Source: an uncultured Clostridia bacterium | GTDB taxonomy: Bacteria; Bacillota_A; Clostridia; Oscillospirales; Oscillospiraceae | DNA: 34,821 bases | Assembly: GCA_947166955.1 (NCBI GenBank) | Contig: CAMVGI010000001.1 | Span: 1 to 34,821 of the forward strand | Direction: 5' to 3' | Part shown: in pieces, positions 8,587 to 15,838 of the stretch | Numbering within the stretch: the first letter of the stretch is position 1 | Layout of the letters: each line of letters starts with the position of its first letter | Position numbers and translations under genes: made by a program | The notes under the pieces: generated by a model | What the model saw: the letters and a program-made list of their open reading frames with translations, nothing else | Told to the model about the DNA's origin: nothing | Database searches by the model: none

Positions 8587-9020
8587 AATTCACCTCTTGC
8601 TTTGAGGTACTTCCGCACCGCGACGAGCGCCGCCCATACGAGATCGCAGTACGGCATCTCGCCCTTGCCGTCGTATGCGCAAATCGCCGCCGTAACGTCT
8701 TCTCTGTTGATGCCGGACGGCAGCTCGGAAAAGAGCGCGCGATACTCTTCCATCTTCTCCGACATGCGGATGTTGTCGGCGCAGGTCTTGATCTGGCTGC
8801 GCGCCAGGGCGAGCATCGTCATCGCGTCCACGCCATACAGCTCCGCCGCGTCCGAGTAAACCTTGCACTCCGCCTCAAGCGCCTCGATGTACTCCTGCTG
8901 CTTTTCATCGTAAGCCGCAAGCGCGAGCAGCGCCGCTTTCTTCGTGCTCTCGCGCAGCGGCGCTCGGCCGTCGTACTGCTCCAGATCGCAGATCGCTTCC
9001 AGTGTTTCCTTCAGTTTCAT
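8583..9020 (-). CDS. Hypothetical helical protein, 145 aa
   Basis: Start chosen at ATG 9020 (MKLKETLEAI), whose ATG overlaps the TGA of the membrane protein gene as ATGA, with AAAGGATG upstream; an in-frame codon further 5' would overlap too much. The product is mostly helical and acidic, with many Ala, Glu and Leu, and no recognised motif. It overlaps the FolD-like start by four bases. Confidence 0.72.
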   Translation of the reverse strand: MKLKETLEAICDLEQYDGRAPLRESTKKAALLALAAYDEKQQEYIEALEAECKVYSDAAELYGVDAMTMLALARSQIKTCADNIRMSEKMEEYRALFSELPSGINREDVTAAICAYDGKGEMPYCDLVWAALVAVRKYLKARGEL

Positions 9021-9268
9021 TGCATCACATCCTTTTTTGTTCTTTTTCCAAACAGGAATTGCCACTTGGTAATCCCGTGCTTTTCGTAGTAGTCCCGATA
9101 TGTCTCATACTGCCGCAACACCCGCACCGGATAGAAGAGGATGTAGAGAATCGGGTAAAGCAGCCCGAACGACCAGCGCAGCGCATAGTCCTCGTCAAAC
9201 TGCGCCAGGACGATCGAAACCGCCCAAAAAATCACGACCGTTAGAAAAACGATCCAATACCACGCCAT
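9017..9268 (-). CDS. Small membrane protein, 83 aa
   Basis: Two hydrophobic segments are visible: WYWIVFLTVVIFWAVSIVLA (residues 3-22) and LLYPILYILFYPVRVL (about 36-51), followed by a charged tail. It is likely a two-pass inner-membrane protein with a cytoplasmic, Lys-rich C-terminus. GGAGGG precedes ATG 9268. Nothing in the sequence says what it does; a small holin is conceivable, but the position between sigma and FolD-like genes does not suggest lysis. Confidence 0.75.
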   Translation of the reverse strand: MAWYWIVFLTVVIFWAVSIVLAQFDEDYALRWSFGLLYPILYILFYPVRVLRQYETYRDYYEKHGITKWQFLFGKRTKKDVMQ

Positions 9269-9300
9269 AGTTATACCCTCCGTAATAAATTATTGTCTCG

Positions 9301-9897
9301 CTATTCCACGCCAAGACAGTTTTTCAGTCGTTCGGAAATGTCTCGCCGCAGCGCAAGGCGCGCCTCCACATCCTCTTCGCCGCCTCCACGCATACGCCGC
9401 CCAGACTTCACGCGCTCCCGGAGCATCACCAGCCGTTTCGACACCCACGCGCGCGTCAGGTCGTAATCGGCGGCGATCTCCGCGTCATTTTGACCATCCA
9501 GCCGGCGAAGTATGATCTCAAGGTCGCTGCGCTTCGCCCTCTCGACGATCCAGTCGAAATACGCAATCTCATCCGCCGCCTCGATGCGATCCGTTCGCCC
9601 TGACACAAAGCAATCGAAGCTGTCCCTTGCATCCTCCGCGACCAGCGCGTCAAGTGAAACGGTCTTGACGAGCTTCCCCTCGTCGCGAAAGCGCATCAGC
9701 ATCATGTTTTTCATCAACCGGTACGCAAGAGAGGAGAATTTCACGCCCATGCTTTCGTCATAGACACGAGCCGCCTTGCAAAGTCCGACCGCAAGCTCTC
9801 CGTACCAGTCCTCCGAAAGATGGTACTTGTGCATAAAGCCGTAGATGAGCTTGTGGTTGTCCTCCACCAGCTTTTGATATGCCTTTTCATCCTTCAT
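9301..9897 (-). CDS. Sigma-70-family RNA polymerase sigma factor, 198 aa
   Basis: Residues 9-72 fit sigma region 2: a helix, then GELAVGLCKAARVYDESMG and VKFSSLAYRLMKN, matching the L-GLxxAAxxFDxxxGxxFSTYA pattern. Residues about 125-172 form a region 4 helix-turn-helix (ILRRLDGQNDAEIAADYDLT, then RAWVSKRLVMLR). It is short, like ECF or SigH-type factors, and should bind core RNA polymerase and direct it to phage promoters. ATG 9897 follows GAGGAGG. It is a good candidate for reading the GGTTAGCA promoter array on the right arm, but that link is inference. Confidence 0.85.
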   Translation of the reverse strand: MKDEKAYQKLVEDNHKLIYGFMHKYHLSEDWYGELAVGLCKAARVYDESMGVKFSSLAYRLMKNMMLMRFRDEGKLVKTVSLDALVAEDARDSFDCFVSGRTDRIEAADEIAYFDWIVERAKRSDLEIILRRLDGQNDAEIAADYDLTRAWVSKRLVMLRERVKSGRRMRGGGEEDVEARLALRRDISERLKNCLGVE

Positions 9898-9910
9898 CCG
9901 CCGCCCTCCT

Positions 9911-10273
9911 CTACCAACTCCCGATGTCGGTAATATCCTCTTCCTCGCCGCAGACCGGACACTTTACCTTAACACAGGTGCCAATGCCAGTTCCTGTCAG
10001 CGTATAGATATAAGTGTTTCCGCTCGCCTTGGTGTGCGGCGTGTGCATCTCATAGTGTCGGCGGCGAAATGCCCGATCCGCCTTCTGCTCCTTGTCGGAG
10101 AAGATGTGCAGCGCGTGTCGCCGGATATAGTCCATCTCTGCGTTTGCATCGGCGATTTCCCTATCCTTGCGAAATTCGCGCACCGTCTCCTGCGCCTCTC
10201 TCACGCGCTCCTCCATCCGATGATACTCCTCGCGCAGCGCGTCGAGCGTCTTATCAAAGTCATTGAACAACAT
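9911..10273 (-). CDS. Coiled-coil protein with C-terminal CxxC, 120 aa
   Basis: ATG 10273 is chosen because GGGAGGAAGG precedes it; the open frame extends upstream without a good site. Residues 5-50 are a charged coiled coil (repeated E/R with Leu/Val spacing). The C-terminus has KVKCPVCGEEE, half of a zinc ribbon, preceded by a beta stretch. It may dimerise through the coil. Function not recognised. Confidence 0.72.
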   Translation of the reverse strand: MLFNDFDKTLDALREEYHRMEERVREAQETVREFRKDREIADANAEMDYIRRHALHIFSDKEQKADRAFRRRHYEMHTPHTKASGNTYIYTLTGTGIGTCVKVKCPVCGEEEDITDIGSW

Positions 10274-10289
10274 TGCCCTTCCTCCCGGA

Positions 10290-10922
10290 TCAACCGTTCT
10301 CTTTTTCGTCAACGAACGACGCCAGCTCATCCGCCATGTGCAAAAGAAGCGCCAGCTCGTACATCTCGTACGCCTTTCCCGGATCGCCCGCGTCCTCGCT
10401 CTGCCATGTGCTCATGTGATAGCGGATCGCGAACGCCTCCTCGCGCGTCAACCGCATAAATCCGCCGATCACATAAACACTTTTCGACCCGTGACCATAC
10501 GGAAGAGGATCGTCAAATTTATACCCCATCACCGTTTCCCAGATAAAATCTCCGAGATCGTCATGCTTCACCTGCCAACGCTGCGCCGCCGCGACCTTAT
10601 CCGGATCGTACGTTTTCACATTCTTCGGCTCCCTCTGATAGACGCCGCATTTGCATACGTCGTGTAGCAGCGCGACGATCGCAATGCTCTCATCGCTCGG
10701 ACGCGCGAAATTCGGATTGTACGCCGCCTCCATATCGACCAGCGCCCGCAATCGGTCGTACACATGGACGCTGTGCCGGCACAATCCGCCGCGCTCCGCC
10801 AAATGTTGCCTCGCAGACGCCGGATCTTCAAAGAATCCTGCGGATTTAAGATATTCCAGCAGCCGGTCAGCGCCTTCGCGCCGGACGTTCTTCTCAAAAA
10901 TTTCGATAAATCTATCTTTCAT
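10290..10922 (-). CDS. HD-domain phosphohydrolase, 210 aa
   Basis: HD-superfamily metal ligands are seen in order: an early His (LCRHSVHVYDRL), the HD doublet in VALLHDVCK, a third His in LPYGHGSKSVYVI, and a late LLLHMADELAS. These proteins hydrolyse phosphate esters, typically of nucleotides. Phages use them to adjust nucleotide pools, to remove signal nucleotides or as antidefence enzymes; which applies here cannot be told. ATG 10922 lies eight bases after GGGAG; ATG 10928 is possible but too close. It overlaps the small cysteine-rich gene upstream by 11 bases. Confidence 0.85.
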   Translation of the reverse strand: MKDRFIEIFEKNVRREGADRLLEYLKSAGFFEDPASARQHLAERGGLCRHSVHVYDRLRALVDMEAAYNPNFARPSDESIAIVALLHDVCKCGVYQREPKNVKTYDPDKVAAAQRWQVKHDDLGDFIWETVMGYKFDDPLPYGHGSKSVYVIGGFMRLTREEAFAIRYHMSTWQSEDAGDPGKAYEMYELALLLHMADELASFVDEKENG

Positions 10923-11130
10923 CGCCATTTCTCCCGTTTGTTTTTCTCTCGCGCCAGCACTCGCACATGCTGGTCTCTCCGGTCAGTCCGCGCATCCACG
11001 TCGCGATCCCATCCGACGCAAACGCCATACAGACAAACCCGTCCGCGTCGTCCGTCCTGCATCCGCGCTCGTGATAATTCGCGATACGCAGTCTATAGCG
11101 GTTTCCGCAACTCTCACAGCACTCGTTCAT
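10912..11130 (-). CDS. Small cysteine-rich protein, 72 aa
   Basis: Eight cysteines are spread over 72 residues, including CCESCGNRY at the start and CECW near the end, so it probably binds zinc. ATG 11130 is used; GGGGTG lies upstream. It overlaps the preceding gene by 19 bases and the HD gene by 11. No family recognised. Confidence 0.65.
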   Translation of the reverse strand: MNECCESCGNRYRLRIANYHERGCRTDDADGFVCMAFASDGIATWMRGLTGETSMCECWRERKTNGRNGDER

Positions 11131-11449
11131 CAAAATTCACCCCGTAAAACAAAATTCTCACGAAAGCGTCGCCGTATGGGATCTTTGTTCGCCGCGCGAT
11201 GCGCTTTGCCTCTTTCTTCGACGCGCCGCACGACATGACCGCTTTCACGAACCGCTTGCGGTTCATGCGCGCCGGACGCATCCGCGCGGAAAAGCTGAAC
11301 TCACGCGGCAGCACAAACGGTTCCGCCTTCTTATCGTCCGGCTGCGCCGTCATCGTCAGCGACATCTCCTGCAAGCCGTCCCATCTCACGGGATTGCCGT
11401 CAGCGTCAACCGCATAAAGCCCACCGGCCAAAGATTCGTCAATCGGCAT
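11114..11449 (-). CDS. Hypothetical protein, basic C-terminus, 111 aa
   Basis: ATG 11449 (MPIDESLAGG) is preferred, with GGAGAG ten bases upstream; the longer open frame is the antisense-like shadow of the acidic gene before it. The N-terminal half is beta-rich. The C-terminal half is strongly basic (repeated K/R with KRFVKAVMSCGASKKEAKRI), like a small helix-turn-helix or RNA-binding unit. It overlaps the upstream gene by 11 bases. Function unknown. Confidence 0.68.
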   Translation of the reverse strand: MPIDESLAGGLYAVDADGNPVRWDGLQEMSLTMTAQPDDKKAEPFVLPREFSFSARMRPARMNRKRFVKAVMSCGASKKEAKRIARRTKIPYGDAFVRILFYGVNFDERVL

Positions 11450-11732
11450 CGTCGCACTCTCCTTCGTCGTCGAAATTATCCCAGTCATCGGGCGGTTCAT
11501 CGTATTCCCCGCATCCGCAATCCCAGTCTCCGCGATACTCGTCGAGCGGATCGTCGTAATCATCGAAAATGTCGTCCGCATCGTCTTCCCAGTCAAGGTC
11601 TTCGCTTCCGCAATCGGCGCAGTAGAACGTCCGTATCTCGACCGCGCGGTCATTTTCATCGAACCCGTCTATCTCCGCGCGGCAGCTCAGCTCGTCCGAG
11701 CAGTAACCGCAGCACCTACACCGATATGCCAT
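11439..11732 (-). CDS. Zinc-ribbon protein with very acidic tail, 97 aa
   Basis: Residues 4-44 hold CRCCGYCSDEL and FYCADCG, a plausible zinc ribbon. Most of the rest is Asp/Glu-rich (for example DWEDDADDIFDDYDDPLDEY), with more Cys pairs (CGCG) in between. Such acidic tails can mimic DNA. ATG 11732 is used; a GTG at 11756 would lengthen it by eight residues and overlap the previous gene further. It overlaps the neighbouring zinc-ribbon gene by 17 bases. Confidence 0.68.
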   Translation of the reverse strand: MAYRCRCCGYCSDELSCRAEIDGFDENDRAVEIRTFYCADCGSEDLDWEDDADDIFDDYDDPLDEYRGDWDCGCGEYDEPPDDWDNFDDEGECDDAD

Positions 11733-12033
11733 CTTCGACACCAACCATTTCCGCACCGCACATCGGGCAGTATTTGAGAAACGTCCACCACTTGTTGCCG
11801 GTCAGCGCGTTCAAAACGCCGTGGTTCCGCTCGTGCATGTCGTCGCAGCACGATCCGCAGCCAGTGCAGCGGCAGTCGCCGTCGTGCGGATTCTCGTCCA
11901 TCCGCCACTTGGCATATCGAACAGGCTGTACGTCGCTCGTCAGCTTGCTCTTACAGAACGGGCACTCATCCTTCGGCGTCGCGCTGAACTCGCCGCACAC
12001 CGGACACTCAAAATGCGCGATCCACTTCTTCAT
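11716..12033 (-). CDS. Double zinc-ribbon protein, 105 aa
   Basis: ATG 12033 follows GGAGG at eight bases. Cysteine pairs occur as CPVCG and CPFC (residues about 9-29), CRCTGCGSCC in the middle and a C-terminal YCPMCGAEM, enough for two or three zinc sites. The ending 'F-KYCPMCGAEM' is a common ending of small Clostridia phage proteins of unknown role. It starts inside the end of the previous gene. Confidence 0.72.
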   Translation of the reverse strand: MKKWIAHFECPVCGEFSATPKDECPFCKSKLTSDVQPVRYAKWRMDENPHDGDCRCTGCGSCCDDMHERNHGVLNALTGNKWWTFLKYCPMCGAEMVGVEDGISV

Positions 12034-12325
12034 GTTCGTAGCCTCCATCCTTCAAATCTTTCTCCAAAACGACCTCACATAGGAACAGCCATTCGCCGAT
12101 AATCATTGCCTGCAATACAACACACGGTTCATAAATATTTCGCGAATAGCTATGTCCGCTGCAGCTTGTGCCAACAGAAAGTCTCGGTTCCTTCTCATCA
12201 AAAATCTCGTTATTGGATTTCGCAACAACAAACCGACTCTTCGTATGGTTTTTCACAAGCGTTCCGGAAACCGCATTGATTTTGAGGCTTGTGTTTCCGC
12301 CTCTGAACACATTCGTATCCAACAT
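12008..12325 (-). CDS. Hypothetical protein, 105 aa
   Basis: ATG 12325 (MLDTNVFRGG) is preferred with AGGGGTG upstream. The predicted product looks like a small beta protein with a central region of polar residues and a hydrophobic strand (AMIIGEWLFLCEVVLE) near the C-terminus. The 3' end overlaps the zinc-ribbon gene by 26 bases. Codon choice is more AT-rich than in the neighbours, suggesting a separate origin. No family recognised. Confidence 0.6.
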   Translation of the reverse strand: MLDTNVFRGGNTSLKINAVSGTLVKNHTKSRFVVAKSNNEIFDEKEPRLSVGTSCSGHSYSRNIYEPCVVLQAMIIGEWLFLCEVVLEKDLKDGGYEHEEVDRAF

Positions 12326-12342
12326 TTGCCGCACCCCTGCAT

Positions 12343-12804
12343 CTACTCTTCGTTTCGATCGTTCAGCTTGCGCATGATGCAGTCATAGATCGTATCGGCA
12401 ATCTCATCGTGCAGCTCACGAAACGGATACTGCTCGATTTCACGCTTGACGGCGGCCTCGATCAGCGGCCTGGACTCCAGCAGCACGTCATCCAGTATCT
12501 TAACGGCGGGACTTTCAGAACGATCCCACGCATCCGCCCTCTGAAAAACCTTGTACTTGACGGAATCTCCTTCGAGCGCTTCAATTATCTTGTCCTTGAT
12601 ACGCTTTTCGACCTCTTCCATGCCGATCGAAAGCTGACCGCACACGGCATGAAACACATACTCGTGCGAAAGATTGGCAAGCACGCGCTCAACGTCAGAC
12701 TCTTTCTGGAATTGCCGGCGAAACGCATAGCGCAGCTCTTCCTCCGCGATCTTCCGCATCTCCGCATCGCTGATATAATCCTCAACATTGATGTTGACTT
12801 CCAT
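12343..12804 (-). CDS. Hypothetical helical protein, 153 aa
   Basis: ATG 12804 has GGGAGCGG upstream, inside the end of the previous gene. The product is helical and charged, with no cysteine motif or transmembrane segment; the segment EEELRYAFRRQFQKESDVERV is coil-like. Spacing to both neighbours is under 20 bases, so it belongs to the same transcript. Function not recognised. Confidence 0.7.
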   Translation of the reverse strand: MEVNINVEDYISDAEMRKIAEEELRYAFRRQFQKESDVERVLANLSHEYVFHAVCGQLSIGMEEVEKRIKDKIIEALEGDSVKYKVFQRADAWDRSESPAVKILDDVLLESRPLIEAAVKREIEQYPFRELHDEIADTIYDCIMRKLNDRNEE

Positions 12805-12807
12805 TGT

Positions 12808-12963
12808 TCACCGCTCCCATCTTCTCAGAATATCCTGTAGCAAATGCCACAGCGGTTTGCACACCCACCAGACATGGCGGTCTTCCAACGTCGCGCCGCG
12901 TCCCGTCTCCGTCATCAGGTCCTCGATGGCGTCCGCCGCGCGAATAACCGTGCTACGCTTCAT
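12808..12963 (-). CDS. Small tryptophan-rich protein, 51 aa
   Basis: A 51-residue frame from ATG 12963 behind GGAGGGTC ends three bases before the next ATG. The end is Trp-rich (RHVWWVCKPLWHLLQDILRRW), perhaps amphipathic and membrane-associated. The good ribosome binding site and tight spacing support it as real. It is the first gene downstream of the tRNA cluster on this strand. Confidence 0.6.
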   Translation of the reverse strand: MKRSTVIRAADAIEDLMTETGRGATLEDRHVWWVCKPLWHLLQDILRRWER

Positions 12964-12987
12964 TTATCAGACCCTCCGTATCATCAC

Positions 12988-13019
12988 AGCCGCCGAAAGG
13001 CGGCGTTTTTCTTTTCTTT
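12988..13019 (+). terminator. Plus-strand terminator opposite the small-gene operon
   Basis: GCCGCC, GAAA tetraloop, GGCGGC, then GTTTTTCTTTTCTTT on the plus strand. No plus-strand gene precedes it. It may stop antisense transcription from the tRNA region, or end an unrecognised plus-strand RNA. Confidence 0.7.
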
Positions 13020-13201
13020 GGAATCTTCGGCCGTTTAACGTCAGCCTTACCATGCGGACGGATCTTGTCCTACTGTCCGGTCGTGCCGGTAGGTTAGGTG
13101 AGAGTCGCCGTCTGACTCACCACAATCATCTCCGATCCTGCCCGGAGAACCCCGTCGCTGCCAAGCCCTCGATCAACGATGCGGAATCGAACCGCCACTT
13201 G

Positions 13202-13278
13202 TGGAGCGGGAAACGGGACTCGAACCCGCAACACCCGATTTGGAAGACCGGTGCTCCGCCAAATTGAGCTACTCCCGC
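13202..13278 (-). tRNA. tRNA-Gly (anticodon UCC)
   Basis: A full cloverleaf on the minus strand: acceptor GCGGGAG paired with TTCCCGC (one imperfect position), D arm with GCTC/GAGC, anticodon loop CTTCCAA (UCC, Gly), T loop TTCGAGT and encoded CCA at the 3' end. Phage tRNAs support translation of phage codons or replace tRNAs cut by host defences. Confidence 0.93.
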
Positions 13279-13399
13279 GTATCATCCGCCGCGCTTCGCC
13301 TTTTCATCAGCCACATGGTACATCCGGCTTAAATGGCCGTTGCTGTGCGCACAGCCCCATGCGCTTAACTTCTCGCGCTTCCTCGACCGCTTGCGGATT

Positions 13400-13562
13400 T
13401 GGTGCGCCATTCCGGACTCGAACCGGAAACCGAAGCAGAATCGTGTGCGATGTTGCCCTCGTTCGCGATTTTTCTACCTCGTCAGCGGTATTCGTCGGCA
13501 ACAACTATTTCCGCTGCCCTCCCACTTATGGGGCGTGCTAATACCAATTACACCAATGGCGC
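13400..13562 (-). tRNA. Interrupted tRNA-like gene, 163 nt
   Basis: The ends make a tRNA: 5' GCGCCAT pairs in all seven positions with 3' ATGGCGC, followed by A and encoded CCA. The 3' side has a perfect T arm (TCCGG, TTCGAGT, CCGGA) and the 5' side a D arm (GTGT, AATTGG loop, GCAC). Between the D and T arms lie about 110 bases where about 23 are expected. The extra sequence is flanked by GCAC copies and can pair with itself (TGTTGCC with GGCAACA; CAGCGG with CCGCTG). I cannot assign the anticodon. Options are an intron, a giant variable arm, or an insertion that killed the gene. Confidence 0.6.
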
Positions 13563-13761
13563 ATATAGAATTACCGAATGGCCGTTTTACGGTACTTTTA
13601 TCGGCGTCATTTCCCAACCGCCCCACGTTCTCACCCGCTCACCGCAGCCCATACGTCTGCGGACTTTCGTATTGCAGATGCGCGAATCGGCAATGGCTTT
13701 GGTATGTCATCCGCTCTCGCGGGTAACACCTTACTGCTATGAGCGAGGATTTCCACCCCGA
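13563..13761 (-). other. Non-coding segment, possibly structured RNA
   Basis: About 200 bases without a supported gene lie between the unknown 218-residue gene and the interrupted tRNA. On the minus strand several local hairpins are possible (CCGCAG with CTGCGG; CTCGC with GCGAG enclosing GTAA/TTAC; TACCG with CGGTA). It may be a leader that is trimmed to release the tRNAs, or a small RNA. No T-loop sequence is present, so it is not another standard tRNA. Confidence 0.35.
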
Positions 13762-14418
13762 TCACATCGGTGTGCGCCGCAGCATTTGCTCGGCATCAAA
13801 CTTTCGTTCCGGCGTGGTAATGCAGGAAAACGCGAACCGCACAAATGCCGGATCGTCCCTGCCCCAAAGCCAGTCTTCCAGATGGAGCGTACAATAGACA
13901 ATGTTATACGCGGCAGTACGGCGATAGTAGTCGAGATCGTCGTCTTCGCAGATAGAATAATCGACGTACCTACTTCCCAAGTTGAGAACTCGGTTTACTT
14001 CGGGCAATGCCGCCGTACGCAGCTTATTGATCTCCTCATCCAGATCGTCGTCCAGACCACGAAACACCTCAAAGGAATAATCCTGATCGCAACTGTTCTG
14101 GAAAAAGATATGCCTCGCGTTAGCTTTGCTCTTGTCCGGCCAGCCGTCGCCAACAATGGCAACCAAGCTGTTGCCGGGAAAATAGACAAATCGGTCTTTC
14201 CCAAGAAGTTCCAGCCAGTTGCGGTCAGCTTCCGAGATGTAGCCAGGGCACTCGTCACTCTGCGGCGAGCAAAAGCGACGGGACGGAATGTAGTACCGGT
14301 TCTTGAATATCCAGTGCTCGAAATTCTTCCAACGCGCTTCTGACGCCCGCCACGCCGCATCAAAAGCGTCGCCTCTGGAATCGGCACGGAGGAAAGTCAA
14401 GTCAAAAGCATAGCTCAC
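13762..14418 (-). CDS. Hypothetical protein, 218 aa
   Basis: GTG 14418 is chosen because AGGAGG lies seven bases upstream; the open frame extends further without a site. The protein begins SYAFDLTFLRADSRGDAF, has a Trp/Tyr-rich middle (WKNFEHWIFKNRYYIPSRRF), two Cys and an acidic stretch (DDDLDEEINKL). It looks like a soluble, complete domain, but I do not recognise it. It lies between integrase and the tRNA cluster, where lysogeny-conversion or defence genes often sit; that is context only. Confidence 0.7.
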   Translation of the reverse strand: MSYAFDLTFLRADSRGDAFDAAWRASEARWKNFEHWIFKNRYYIPSRRFCSPQSDECPGYISEADRNWLELLGKDRFVYFPGNSLVAIVGDGWPDKSKANARHIFFQNSCDQDYSFEVFRGLDDDLDEEINKLRTAALPEVNRVLNLGSRYVDYSICEDDDLDYYRRTAAYNIVYCTLHLEDWLWGRDDPAFVRFAFSCITTPERKFDAEQMLRRTPM

Positions 14419-14727
14419 AGGCGCACCTCCTAAATACTTCTTCGCGACCACATCATCGCAAAATAGTTGCAAAATTGCAAGTTCACTTTTATTTTGTCGC
14501 CTCGGAGGTTCCCAAATCCGATTTTGACCTCCATCAACGCCGTATAAACAGGCGTTTCTCAAATTCAGCCCCTTAGAATATAATCGCTTTTTCTATTTTG
14601 CCAAAAAAGTTGCAAAAATAACTTTTTCACGTTTCGTAACTGCTCGCTCGCTTCGCTCGCTTAATCCATAAGATAGCGCCAAACCCAAAAGCAAGCGCAA
14701 ACCCATCCGCTCGACAGGGGCGTCGAG
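14419..14727 (-). promoter_or_regulatory. Leader and intergenic region between integrase and unknown gene
   Basis: This AT-rich gap holds a candidate minus-strand promoter, TTGGCA, 16 bases, TATATT (14599-14604 and 14577-14582). Two hairpins follow in the leader: AACGCC/GGCGTT (14536-14541 with 14551-14556) and GGAGGT/ACCTCC (14504-14509 with 14527-14532). TTGCAA, itself a palindrome, occurs at 14467, 14475 and 14610 and could mark protein-binding sites such as repressor or integrase arm sites. A GC-rich palindrome near 14643-14661 may end the integrase transcript, though without a T-run. Confidence 0.4.
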
Positions 14728-15732
14728 CTATCTTTGTATGCCAGGATACCCGATTACATCGCTTGCAACCGCCAAAACCATAGCGTGATAGAGGGCTTTG
14801 TCCTCTTCATCCATCACGCCGATGTACCGCAGCGTTGTCATCGGGCTTTCGTGTCCGTACAAACGCTGAAGCTGAGCGACGTCGCCGTACTGCTTGCCGG
14901 TATTGGTGGTGTATTGCCACCATCCCCACGTCTTGCGCATGGTGTGCGTACCGACGTTCTGGCGGATACCTGCGGCTTCGCACGCCTCCTTGAGCACCTT
15001 GCGAAACGTATCAACCTCGATCGTCCCACCCTCTCTGGATGAAAAGATATAATGATTTTTACTTATCACCGTAGGATGATTGGAGAAGTACCACCGCAGA
15101 GCCGCGACACAGGCTTCGTTGAGGTAGACGGTGCGGATTTTGCCGTGCGTCTTGCTCTGGGAGATGGAGATGCGGTCGTTCGTGTTCTGTGTGTCCTCGA
15201 TGTAGCGAATCGTTCCATCAGGAAGAAAGACATCCAGCATACGGAGCTTGAGCAGTTCATTCGCACGCAGTCCGAGGTTGATCCCAAGAATGAAGCCAAG
15301 GAGATACTTGTGGTCTTTGTTCTCGTAGAGCCATAAGGCCACATGCTCAAGCTCTTCCATCTTTTTGATGGGATATACGGTCTGCGTACCGCCCTTGCGG
15401 TAGTTGGCACGATACCCGCCATGCTTTGCTTTCGGCATATCATCCATCGTACCGATGTCGGATACTGCATCAACGCCGGGAAAGAGCACTATATTGTCAG
15501 GCAGCGAAGAGGAAAGCTCTTCCGTATCGCCGCACACACGGTCTTGCTTCGTGTGAACGATTGATGTGGGATCGACATTCTCAGCCGTACAGCGACGGAG
15601 CGCGGAACCATCCTCATGCACCGTGCGGTCTTCTGCGTAGGAGACTGCCGTGTAAGGTATTGTCGAGTAAGGAGCTGCCGCGTAGGTTGCGTTGCTCGCG
15701 TACGAAGCAAAGAGATCCATCTGGTCGTTCAT
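14728..15732 (-). CDS. Tyrosine recombinase (phage integrase), 334 aa
   Basis: The C-terminal catalytic domain is complete: Arg in LGLRANELL (R156), Lys in SKTHGK (K194), HTMRKTW (H263, R266), LYGHES (H294) and the nucleophile in LRYIGV (Y303), nine residues after the histidine as usual. It would integrate and excise the phage genome at att sites. The first 100 residues are Tyr/Ala/Ser-rich and poorly ordered, unlike the usual arm-binding domain. ATG 15732 follows AGGAAGG. A perfect TTGACA-17-TATAAT promoter lies upstream, so host polymerase can transcribe it. This is the main evidence that the element is temperate. Confidence 0.93.
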   Translation of the reverse strand: MNDQMDLFASYASNATYAAAPYSTIPYTAVSYAEDRTVHEDGSALRRCTAENVDPTSIVHTKQDRVCGDTEELSSSLPDNIVLFPGVDAVSDIGTMDDMPKAKHGGYRANYRKGGTQTVYPIKKMEELEHVALWLYENKDHKYLLGFILGINLGLRANELLKLRMLDVFLPDGTIRYIEDTQNTNDRISISQSKTHGKIRTVYLNEACVAALRWYFSNHPTVISKNHYIFSSREGGTIEVDTFRKVLKEACEAAGIRQNVGTHTMRKTWGWWQYTTNTGKQYGDVAQLQRLYGHESPMTTLRYIGVMDEEDKALYHAMVLAVASDVIGYPGIQR

Positions 15733-15809
15733 GTCGTTCCTTCCTTTCGTAACCATAAATTTATGGCGTGCTTGAGAGAAAGAGAAAAGCCGCTTGTTTC
15801 ATTGGCTAT

Positions 15810-15838
15810 ATTATACAATAGCATTACTGCGATGTCAA
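15810..15838 (-). promoter_or_regulatory. Consensus sigma-70 promoter for integrase
   Basis: On the minus strand TTGACA (15833-15838) and TATAAT (15810-15815) are separated by 17 bases, an exact match to the housekeeping consensus. It points to the integrase about 78 bases downstream. It is unlike the GGTTAGCA modules of the right arm. Confidence 0.85.

Noticed and set aside
13399..14343. A 314-residue plus-strand frame across the interrupted tRNA
   Set aside because: It runs through tRNA sequence and antisense to a gene with a good ribosome binding site.
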